Assembly: GCF_001766675.1 (NCBI RefSeq) | Contig: NZ_MJLT01000068.1 | Coordinates: forward strand, 97,306 to 161,305 | Direction: 5' to 3' | Source of the DNA: Arthrobacter sp. SW1 | GTDB taxonomy: Bacteria; Actinomycetota; Actinomycetes; Actinomycetales; Micrococcaceae | DNA: 64,000 bases | In this document: one piece after another, positions 57,595 through 64,000 of the stretch | Layout: every line of letters begins with the position of its first letter | Position numbering within the stretch: position 1 is the stretch's first letter | Notes under the pieces: model-generated | What the model was told of the DNA's origin: nothing | Databases searched by the model: none | Seen by the model: the letters and a program-made list of their open reading frames with translations, nothing else | Made by a program: the position numbers and the translations under genes

Positions 57595-57951
57595 ATGTCC
57601 GGCACCACCATCACCCGCGAGTTTCCCCAGGCCGTCCCCGGCCGTCTTCGCCTCACCCGTCGCGGACGCATCGTCTTCTTCGGCATTCCTGCCATGCTCC
57701 TGCTTGCCGCCCTGCTCAGCCTGGCCGGCTTCCTGAACTCTCCGGCCAAGGCCGCTGACGAGGCAGGGGCGCTCCAAGTCACGCCGACTGTCACTGTCAC
57801 GGTTCAGTCCGGCCAGTCCCTGTGGGGGATCGCCGGCGCTGCTGCCCCGGAGCGGGATCCCCGTGATGTCATCGTGGAGATCATCCAGTTGAACAACCTC
57901 GAAGGCGGTCGGATCACCCCGGGCCAGCAGCTCTTCGTCCCCGCCGCCTGA
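57595..57951 (+). CDS. LysM-domain membrane protein, probable SOS-induced division inhibitor
   Basis: A 118-residue protein with a basic cytoplasmic N-terminus (GRLRLTRRGR), one membrane segment (about 26-47) and an external LysM domain (about 68-117, TVTVQSGQSLWGIA ... GGRITPGQQLFVP). Size, topology and position divergent from lexA match Bacillus YneA and mycobacterial Rv2719c, which restrain division or alter the wall during SOS. The ATG at 57595 follows GGAGGG. A LexA box lies upstream. Confidence 0.85.
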   Translation: MSGTTITREFPQAVPGRLRLTRRGRIVFFGIPAMLLLAALLSLAGFLNSPAKAADEAGALQVTPTVTVTVQSGQSLWGIAGAAAPERDPRDVIVEIIQLNNLEGGRITPGQQLFVPAA

Positions 57952-57993
57952 CAGCCCGGCTGTCACAGTTTCAGGGCTCCACTGCTTGCGCCT

Positions 57994-57999
57994 TAAACT
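57994..57999 (+). promoter_or_regulatory. -10 element of hisC (leaderless)
   Basis: TAAACT ends six bases before the hisC GTG at 58006. Confidence 0.6.
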
Positions 58000-58005
58000 G
58001 TCAGG

Positions 58006-59124
58006 GTGAGTGAGCAGCTAGAGCGCCTTGACCGACTTCCCCTTCGGGACAACCTCCGTGGACTGAGCCCGTACGGCGCTCCGCAGCTGGATGTTCCGAT
58101 CCTGCTCAATGTCAACGAAAACACCCATGGCGTCCCGGCTGACGTGCAGGCCGCAATCACCGATGCCGTAGCAAAGGCGGCCATGGGGCTGAACCGCTAC
58201 CCGGACCGCGAATTCACCGAGCTTCGGGAAGCGCTGGCCGAGTACCTTGGCCACGGCCTGGGACCGGAGAACATCTGGGCCGCCAACGGCTCCAACGAAG
58301 TGCTCCAGCAGATCCTCCAGGCCTTCGGCGGCCCCGGCAGGACGGCGCTCGGATTCCCTCCCACGTACTCGATGTATCCGCTGCTCGCCAGTGGAACCGA
58401 CACCGCGTACGTCACCGGCGTGCGCGCTGATGATTATGGACTGGACGCGGAATCCGCCGCTGCCCAGGTCCGTGAGCTCCAGCCGAACATCGTGTTCCTG
58501 TGCTCCCCGAACAATCCGACCGGTACCGGCCTCGGCCTGGATGTTGTCAAGGCCGTGTACGAAGCCGGCGAAGCCAGCCAGGCGATCATCATCGTCGATG
58601 AGGCGTACCACGAGTTCGCCCACGACGATACGCCGAGTGCGCTGACCCTCCTGCCGGGCCGCGAACGCCTCATTGTTTCCCGCACCATGAGCAAGGCCTT
58701 CGCCCTGGCCGGTGCCAGGCTCGGCTATATGGCGGCGGCCCCCGAAGTGACTGACGCGATCCGGCTGGTGCGCCTTCCGTACCACCTGTCGGCCGTCACC
58801 CAGGCCACCGCTTTGGCTGCCCTCCAGCACCGTGAGGCCCTCATGGCCGATGTCGAAGACATCAAGGTCCAGCGGGACCGCATCGTGAACGAGTTGCTCC
58901 GTCTCGGGCTGAAGCCCGCCGCCTCGGATTCGAATTACGTCTTCTTCGGCGGCCTGGAGAATCCGCACCAGGTCTGGCAGGGCCTGCTGGACGCCGGCGT
59001 TCTGATCCGCGACGTCGGCATTCCCGGGCACCTGCGCGTCACCGCCGGTACGGAGGCCGAAACCACGGTCTTCCTCGAAGCCCTCGAAACCCTGCTGGAC
59101 GGCCGGGCCCCGGCCCGGGCCTAG
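58006..59124 (+). CDS. hisC: Histidinol-phosphate aminotransferase
   Basis: A 372-residue PLP aminotransferase. NENTHGVP and NRYPDREFTELREALAEYL near the start, CSPNNPTGTG, VDEAYHEF and the Schiff-base lysine in SRTMSKAFALAGARLGY are all present. It catalyses the transamination step of histidine synthesis and may also serve aromatic amino acids. First gene of the his cluster. Confidence 0.96.
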   Translation: MSEQLERLDRLPLRDNLRGLSPYGAPQLDVPILLNVNENTHGVPADVQAAITDAVAKAAMGLNRYPDREFTELREALAEYLGHGLGPENIWAANGSNEVLQQILQAFGGPGRTALGFPPTYSMYPLLASGTDTAYVTGVRADDYGLDAESAAAQVRELQPNIVFLCSPNNPTGTGLGLDVVKAVYEAGEASQAIIIVDEAYHEFAHDDTPSALTLLPGRERLIVSRTMSKAFALAGARLGYMAAAPEVTDAIRLVRLPYHLSAVTQATALAALQHREALMADVEDIKVQRDRIVNELLRLGLKPAASDSNYVFFGGLENPHQVWQGLLDAGVLIRDVGIPGHLRVTAGTEAETTVFLEALETLLDGRAPARA

Positions 59125-59164
59125 ACTTGAAGCAGATCCACCCCACCCCTCAAAGGACTATTCA

Positions 59165-59791
59165 ATGAGCGAAAACGGCGCCGTTACGGCAGCCGCCCGG
59201 ACCGCACGCATGGAGCGCACCACCAGCGAGTCTTCGGTCTTCGTCGAAATCAACCTCGATGGCACCGGCGTCTCGGACATCAGCACCACCGTGCCGTTCT
59301 ACGACCACATGCTCACCGCGCTCTGCAAGCATTCGCTCATCGACATGACCGTCAAGGCTACAGGGGATACCCATATCGACGCCCACCACACCGTCGAGGA
59401 CGTCGCCATCACCTTCGGCGAAGTGCTGCGCACAGCCCTCGGCAACAAGGCCGGCATCCGCCGCTTCGGTGAAGCGACCGTCCCCTTGGACGAAGCACTG
59501 GCCCACGCCGTCGTCGATGTTTCCGGACGCCCCTACCTGGTCCACGGCGGCGAGCCTGCCGGACAGGAATACCACCTGATCGGCGGGCACTTCACCGGCT
59601 CGCTGACCCGGCACGTCTTCGAAGCCATCACCCTGCACGCCGGCATCTGCCTGCACATGAATGTGCTCGCCGGCCGCGACCCGCACCACATCGTCGAGGC
59701 CCAGTTCAAGGCCTTTGCCCGCGCTCTCCGTGCCGCGGTGGAATCAGATCCGCGCGTGGAGGGCATCCCGTCCACCAAGGGAGCCCTGTGA
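59165..59791 (+). CDS. hisB: Imidazoleglycerol-phosphate dehydratase
   Basis: A 208-residue dehydratase with two metal-binding repeats: FYDHMLTAL and DAHHTVEDVAITFGE, then GGHFTGSLTRHVFEAI and GRDPHHIVEAQFKAFARAL. It lacks the histidinol-phosphatase domain of enterobacterial HisB. Stop overlaps hisH (GTGA). Confidence 0.97.
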   Translation: MSENGAVTAAARTARMERTTSESSVFVEINLDGTGVSDISTTVPFYDHMLTALCKHSLIDMTVKATGDTHIDAHHTVEDVAITFGEVLRTALGNKAGIRRFGEATVPLDEALAHAVVDVSGRPYLVHGGEPAGQEYHLIGGHFTGSLTRHVFEAITLHAGICLHMNVLAGRDPHHIVEAQFKAFARALRAAVESDPRVEGIPSTKGAL

Positions 59792-60510
59792 GCAAGCAGA
59801 TCCTCAAGGACGGCGCCGTCGTCGACCCCGACGCCGCCGGCCGCATCGTCTCTCCTGACGGCAAGCCCACCGTCACCGTGCTGGACTACGGCTCCGGGAA
59901 CGTCCGCTCGGCGGTGCGCGCGCTGGAGCGCGCCGGCGCCCACGTCACCCTCAGTGCCAAGCCCGAAGACGTTCTGAACGCCGACGGCTTGCTGGTGCCT
60001 GGCGTCGGCGCCTTCGAAACCGTGATGCGTGAGCTTAAGGCCGTTGACGCCATCCGGATGATCGGCCGCCGGGTTGCCGGCGGCCGCCCGGTGCTCGGCA
60101 TCTGCGTTGGCCTGCAGGTTCTTTTCGAGGCGGGTGTCGAACACGGCACGGAAGCCGAAGGAATGGGCGAATGGCCCGGCAAGGTCGAACTGCTGCCGGC
60201 TCCCGTGGTCCCGCACATGGGCTGGAACACGGTCAAGGTTCCGGAAGGCTCCAAGCTCTTCGCCGGCGTCGAGGACGAACGCTTTTACTTCGTGCACTCC
60301 TACGGCGTGCAGAAGTGGGAGTTCGACGTCGCGCAGCCCCGGATGGCACCGCCCATGGTGACCTGGTCCGAACACGGCGCGCCCTTCATCGCCGCCGTGG
60401 AGAACGGCCCGCTGTGCGCCACCCAGTTCCACCCGGAAAAGTCCGGCGACGCCGGCGCGCGCCTGCTGCGCAACTGGGTCGAAGGGCTGCGCCCCAAGGC
60501 CGACGCCTGA
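59788..60510 (+). CDS. hisH: Imidazole glycerol phosphate synthase glutaminase subunit
   Basis: A 240-residue class I glutamine amidotransferase. The nucleophile is Cys in LGICVGLQVLFE, and the His-Glu pair is in ATQFHPEKSGDAG. A 28-residue N-terminal extension precedes the usual TVLDYGSGNVRS start. Its synthase partner hisF is not in the window. Confidence 0.96.
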   Translation: MSKQILKDGAVVDPDAAGRIVSPDGKPTVTVLDYGSGNVRSAVRALERAGAHVTLSAKPEDVLNADGLLVPGVGAFETVMRELKAVDAIRMIGRRVAGGRPVLGICVGLQVLFEAGVEHGTEAEGMGEWPGKVELLPAPVVPHMGWNTVKVPEGSKLFAGVEDERFYFVHSYGVQKWEFDVAQPRMAPPMVTWSEHGAPFIAAVENGPLCATQFHPEKSGDAGARLLRNWVEGLRPKADA

Positions 60511-60511
60511 T

Positions 60512-60670
60512 ATGTGGTCCATCATCCTGATGGGAGTGGCCGGCCTGCTGATCGGCGGCGGCATCTCCTTCCACCAGCAGAAGCGCCCGCGCTGGATCTC
60601 CATCGCCTTCTACGTGCTGGCCGCCATGGCACTGCTGGCCGCTTTCCTCTTCACGCAGCCGGGCAAGTAA
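60512..60670 (+). CDS. Small membrane protein in the his operon (52 residues)
   Basis: ATG at 60512 (one base after the hisH stop) opens a 52-residue frame ending TAA at 60670. It has two hydrophobic segments (SIILMGVAGLLIGGGISF and ISIAFYVLAAMALLAAFLF) joined by a basic loop (HQQKRPRW). The tight spacing to hisH and 28 bases to the next gene, plus clear membrane topology, support a real gene. Function unknown. Confidence 0.75.
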   Translation: MWSIILMGVAGLLIGGGISFHQQKRPRWISIAFYVLAAMALLAAFLFTQPGK

Positions 60671-60698
60671 CCCGGCCCCGACAACCCAAGGACTCTCC

Positions 60699-61445
60699 AT
60701 GACCACCGCTTCCAAACTGCCCGTTCTGGAACTCCTGCCCGCCGTCGACATCGTGGACGGCCAGGCCGTCCGCCTCCTGCAGGGCGAAGCCGGATCGGAA
60801 ACCAGCTACGGCACCCCGCTGGAAGCCGCCCTCAACTGGCAGGACGCCGGTGCGGAATGGGTCCATATGGTCGACCTTGACGCAGCCTTTGGCCGCGGCA
60901 ACAACGCAGAGCTCATCAGCGAGGTCGTCTCGCAGCTGAACCTGAAGGTCGAGCTGTCCGGCGGACTGCGCGACGACGAGTCCCTGGAACGTGCCCTCGA
61001 GCTCGGCGTCGCCCGGGTAAACCTCGGCACGGCCGCCTTGGAAAACCCGGACTGGACCAAGCGCGCCATCGAGCGCTTTGGCGACAAGATCGCCGTCGGC
61101 CTCGACGTCCGCGGAACCACGCTCGCCGGGCGCGGCTGGACCAAGGAAGGCGGCGATCTCTGGGAGGTCCTGGCCCGCCTCGAAGACGCCGGCTGCGCGC
61201 GCTACGTGGTCACCGACGTCACGAAGGACGGCACCCTGCAGGGTCCTAACGTGGAGCTGCTGAAGCAGATGGTCGAGAAGACCGGCAAGCCCGTGGTGGC
61301 CTCCGGCGGCATCTCGAGCCTCGAAGACCTGCGCGTACTGCGCGAGCTGGTGCCGCTCGGCGTCGAGGGCGCCATTGTGGGCAAGGCCCTGTACGCCGGT
61401 GCGTTCACGCTTCCGGAAGCCCTGGACGTGGCCGGCCGCCGCTGA
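60699..61445 (+). CDS. priA: Phosphoribosyl isomerase (HisA/PriA)
   Basis: A 248-residue TIM-barrel isomerase: LELLPAVDIVDGQAVRLLQGE with the first catalytic aspartate, VHMVDLDAAFG, VELSGGLRDDESL, YVVTDVTKDGTLQGPN with the second, and VVASGGISSLEDL. Actinobacterial members act in both histidine (HisA) and tryptophan (TrpF) synthesis. AGGA precedes the ATG. The next gene overlaps its stop (TGATG). Confidence 0.94.
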   Translation: MTTASKLPVLELLPAVDIVDGQAVRLLQGEAGSETSYGTPLEAALNWQDAGAEWVHMVDLDAAFGRGNNAELISEVVSQLNLKVELSGGLRDDESLERALELGVARVNLGTAALENPDWTKRAIERFGDKIAVGLDVRGTTLAGRGWTKEGGDLWEVLARLEDAGCARYVVTDVTKDGTLQGPNVELLKQMVEKTGKPVVASGGISSLEDLRVLRELVPLGVEGAIVGKALYAGAFTLPEALDVAGRR

Positions 61446-62377
61446 TGCGTGGAACCCAGGATCCGGCGGGCGGCACCCGCGCCGATACCCCGGCGCCGCG
61501 GCGCGAGCTGCCCGGCCATATTGCCGCCGCATTGGCGGGTGCCGGGGGAGCAACGGACTCCGCCGGCGTCCCCTGGTCGGGCCGTGACCTGAGCGGCGAG
61601 GCCGCGAAGATCCACAACTTCGAGGACGACGACGGTACCGCCGACGCCGGTTATCTTGCCGCCGTCGAGGCCCTGCTTGAGGGCCGCGGCGGCGAGACGG
61701 ACGTGGTCGCGGCGCTGGCAACGGCCCGCGTCTTTGTCCCGGTGATGGCCACCCTGGCCGAAGAGGCTGACGGTGTGGCCGACAGCCACGGCCACACGTT
61801 GCACGCAGACAAGCAGGCCGATATGGCCCTCGTGACCCTGAAGGCGCCGGACGGCCGCACGGCCATGCCCGTGTTCACCTCCGCCGCTGCGCTTGAAGCA
61901 TGGCATCCCGAGGCCCGGCCGGTGGCGGTCTACGCGGCCCGCGCGGCACTGTCCGCGGTCTCCGAAGGTGCCCAGCTGCTGGTGCTGGATCCGGGTTCCG
62001 ATTTCACTTTCGTGGTCCGCCGCCCGGCAGTGTGGGCATTGGCACAGCAGCGCGACTGGACGCCGTCGTACCTGGATGATCAACTGGAGTCTGCTCTCGC
62101 TTCCACGGCCCGGGAATTCCCCGCGGTACGCAGGCTGGAAACCCGCCAGGGCGCCGGGACGGCGGCCCGCACGGCAGCAGGTCAGACGGTCGCCGGTGGC
62201 GGCGCCGGACCGGAACTCCAGGTGGTGCTGTTCCTCGAAGACGGACTCGACGCCGCCGCGCTCCAGGCGTTGCTGGGACGGCTGAACGAAGCGTGGGCGC
62301 AGCTTGACGCCTTCGCGGAGAACGTCGACTCGCTGGAGGTCAAGCTGCAGCGCGCCGCGCAGGACACTGCGCCTTAA
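61445..62377 (+). CDS. SseB-family protein
   Basis: A 310-residue protein with one SseB N-terminal domain (ARVFVPVMATLAEE ... ADMALVTLKAPDGRTAMPVFTS) followed by AVYAARAALSAVSEGAQLLVLDPGS and a C-terminal part with LQVVLFLEDGLDAAALQALL. The family is of unknown role, often beside his genes in actinobacteria. It is coupled to priA by a one-base overlap. Confidence 0.88.
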   Translation: MRGTQDPAGGTRADTPAPRRELPGHIAAALAGAGGATDSAGVPWSGRDLSGEAAKIHNFEDDDGTADAGYLAAVEALLEGRGGETDVVAALATARVFVPVMATLAEEADGVADSHGHTLHADKQADMALVTLKAPDGRTAMPVFTSAAALEAWHPEARPVAVYAARAALSAVSEGAQLLVLDPGSDFTFVVRRPAVWALAQQRDWTPSYLDDQLESALASTAREFPAVRRLETRQGAGTAARTAAGQTVAGGGAGPELQVVLFLEDGLDAAALQALLGRLNEAWAQLDAFAENVDSLEVKLQRAAQDTAP

Positions 62378-62432
62378 CGAAGGTTGCACCGGTTCACGGG
62401 GCAGCCACTGGGGAACAAAGAGGTTGTAGCTC

Positions 62433-63698
62433 GTGAATTTCGCTCTCTACAAAGAGACGTTGTCCATCCGTTCGGTCCGGCAATTGCTGATCATCGGACT
62501 GATCGCGCGCATCCCGCACTCCGCGGCCGGTGTGCTCCTGACCCTGCACATCGTGCTGACCCTGGACCAAGGGTACGCTGCGGCCGGTGCCGCCGCCGCG
62601 TTGATGACCATCGGCATTGCCATCGGCGCGCCCTGGCGCGGCCGCCGCGTTGACCAGGCCGGGCTCCGCAAGGCGCTCATTCCTTCGGTGATTTCCGAAG
62701 CCCTGATCTGGGCCGTGGTACCGCACGTCAGCTATCAGTGGGTGCTGCCGCTTGTCTTCATCGGGGGGCTGTTCAGCCTGCCGATCTTCAGCGTCATCCG
62801 GCAGTCCCTTGGCGTGCTGGTGGAAGGTGACCAGCGCCGCTCGGCCTTCGCCCTGGATTCGATCTTCACCGAACTTGTCTTCATGATCGGCCCCGCGGTG
62901 GGCGCCATCGCGGCCACCAGCGGCTATTCGGGCCTCGCGCTTACCGCGGTCGGCGCCTCCGTGTCCGTCTCCGGCCTTTTCCTGATCTGGTTTAATCCGC
63001 CCACCCGCACCGAGGACGTCTGCACGGCCGAGGAAAGCGCAGCACGCGCCGCGGACGATCTCGCCGCGGCCGGTGCCGCCATGGTGGCTTCAGCCGCGCA
63101 CGTCCAGGAGGCGGCCTCCGAACTCGCCCCGGCGGGCTCCAAGCTCGCCAGGCTCCGCGGGCACGTCGCCCGCAACTTCGCCTGGCTCACCGTTTCCGTC
63201 GCCGCAGTGTTCGTGGTGGCCGCGGGCGCGGGCATGGTCCTTAGCGGCACGGACGTCGGCATCGTTGCCATCCTGGAACGCTCCGGACATGAGACGGACC
63301 TCGGCATCGTGTTCTTCTTCTGGTGTGCCGCCTCGGTGGTCGGCGGCGTGGTGTACGGCGCCATGCACCGCCCGGTCTCGCCGCTGGTGCTCCTGCTCGG
63401 CATGGCGGCCCTGACCATTCCCATGGGCCTGGCCAAAGACACCTGGACCCTCGCGCTGCTGTCGATCCTTCCGGGCCTGCTGTGTGCTCCCGTTCTGTCG
63501 GCCGCCTCGGAGAAGGTCGCCGACGTCGTGGACGAAGAACGCAGGGGAGAGGCCATGGGCTGGTACGGCTCGGCCCTCACCGCGGGCGTCGCACTCGGCG
63601 CGCCGGTGGCCGGCGTCTTCATCGACGGCGTGGGCTCCTGGGCCGGCTTCGTCTCGGTGGGCGTGGCCGAGCTGCGGCGGGCCGCCCGGGTCCGCTGA
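62433..63698 (+). CDS. Major facilitator superfamily transporter
   Basis: A 421-residue protein with about eleven hydrophobic segments in two halves separated by a long Ala-rich loop (about residues 190-245). GRRVDQAGLRKALIPS is the MFS loop 2-3 motif. The last segment ends abruptly in GVAELRRAARVR instead of a full twelfth helix, so a late frameshift or natural shortening is possible. Substrate unknown; sugar or drug efflux types resemble it. Confidence 0.85.
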   Translation: MNFALYKETLSIRSVRQLLIIGLIARIPHSAAGVLLTLHIVLTLDQGYAAAGAAAALMTIGIAIGAPWRGRRVDQAGLRKALIPSVISEALIWAVVPHVSYQWVLPLVFIGGLFSLPIFSVIRQSLGVLVEGDQRRSAFALDSIFTELVFMIGPAVGAIAATSGYSGLALTAVGASVSVSGLFLIWFNPPTRTEDVCTAEESAARAADDLAAAGAAMVASAAHVQEAASELAPAGSKLARLRGHVARNFAWLTVSVAAVFVVAAGAGMVLSGTDVGIVAILERSGHETDLGIVFFFWCAASVVGGVVYGAMHRPVSPLVLLLGMAALTIPMGLAKDTWTLALLSILPGLLCAPVLSAASEKVADVVDEERRGEAMGWYGSALTAGVALGAPVAGVFIDGVGSWAGFVSVGVAELRRAARVR

Positions 63699-63715
63699 GC
63701 CTGCTTGGCTGACAA

Positions 63716-63763
63716 ACGACGACGGCGGGCGGTCCCCCCCCAGGGGCCGCCCGCCGTCGTCGT
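63716..63763. terminator. Bidirectional terminator hairpin
   Basis: A perfect 17-base stem (63716-63732 with 63747-63763) encloses a 14-base loop with eight C residues. It lies between the convergent MFS and DUF1844 genes. Confidence 0.85.
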
Positions 63764-63794
63764 GTCTGCTTCGGGTGGTGTCAGTTCACCGCCG

Positions 63795-64000
63795 TCAGTT
63801 CACCGGTCCGGTGAACTTCTCGCCCGGTCCCTTGCCCGGCTCGTCCGGAATGAGGGAGGCCTCACGGAAGGCCAGCTGCAGGGAACGCAGGCCGTCGCGC
63901 AAGGGGCCCGCGTGCTGGGAGCCGATCTCCGGCGCCGCGGCCGTCACCAAGCCGGCCAGCGCGGTGATGAGCTTGCGCGCTTCATCCAGGTCCTTGAGGT
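63795..64000 (-). CDS. DUF1844 protein, C-terminal part
   Basis: The minus-strand frame ends at TGA (63797-63795) and is open to the window edge, giving 67 residues that include DLDEARKLITALAGLV and LRDGLRSLQLAFREASLIPD, then GPGEKFTGPVN. This matches the DUF1844 proteins found next to infC in actinobacteria. A 14-base direct repeat (63781-63791 and 63795-63805 share TCAGTTCACCG) duplicates its last codons and stop. Confidence 0.75.
   Translation of the reverse strand, partial: LKDLDEARKLITALAGLVTAAAPEIGSQHAGPLRDGLRSLQLAFREASLIPDEPGKGPGEKFTGPVN

Noticed and set aside
1..64000. tRNA, rRNA genes, insertion sequences or prophage
   Set aside because: No cloverleaf-like segment, transposase, integrase or phage structural gene was recognised on either strand; composition and synteny are uniform core chromosome.

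Overview
The window is about 64 kb of high-GC actinobacterial chromosome. Gene order (rimP-nusA-ylxR-infB-rbfA-truB-ribF-rpsO-pnp; dapA-rnj-ftsK-pgsA-cinA-clgR-recA-recX-miaB-miaA-dapF-hflX-dinG-lexA; hisC-hisB-hisH-priA), protein sequences and frequent GTG starts fit a free-living member of the Micrococcaceae close to Arthrobacter/Pseudarthrobacter. It is core chromosome: no transposase, integrase, CRISPR array, rRNA or tRNA gene was seen.

Layout. 1-2,043: the end of a GNAT acetyltransferase gene and two tandem paralogous lipoproteins. 2,080-4,337: a TetR-controlled ABC exporter operon whose promoter and operator can be read directly. 4,413-7,012: proS coupled to a TauE-type exporter. 7,028-12,329: accessory metabolic genes (hydrolase, PLP decarboxylase, aminoglycoside-kinase-like protein, a 55-bp tandem repeat, VIT-family transporter, ferritin-like DUF4439 protein). 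12,425-25,463: the translation and RNA-metabolism block from rimP to pnp, with a nucleoside deaminase, two small membrane proteins and tryptophan 2,3-dioxygenase embedded. 25,539-27,493: an M16 peptidase and a DUF1579-like protein separated by an array of GGACATGTCC palindromes. 27,511-35,410: molybdenum-cofactor genes (moaD, moaA, moeA, moaC, mog-type, moaE) around a two-component system and a membrane-anchored sulfite-oxidase-family enzyme. 35,453-41,039: dapB, a small membrane protein, an acyltransferase-like membrane protein, an SOS-box-controlled DUF222-like small protein, dapA and RNase J. 41,148-57,951: ftsK, pgsA, cinA, clgR, MarR, DUF3046, recA-recX-miaB-miaA-dapF, hflX, dinG-like helicase, lexA and a divergent LysM protein. 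58,006-64,000: the histidine cluster with an unlisted 52-residue membrane protein, SseB, an MFS transporter and the end of a DUF1844 gene.

Two regulatory themes stand out. First, LexA-box-like sites lie upstream of recA, between lexA and the LysM gene, and inside the promoter spacer of the DUF222-like gene, giving a coherent local SOS regulon. Second, at least 16 genes have a TANNNT -10 element ending 6 or 7 bases before the start codon, the signature of leaderless transcription; this rule also decides several starts. Other points for a second look are the GGACATGTCC array, a perfect 11+11-bp TetR operator, a possible six-codon leaderless upstream ORF before hflX, and a nested inverted repeat between infB and rbfA.
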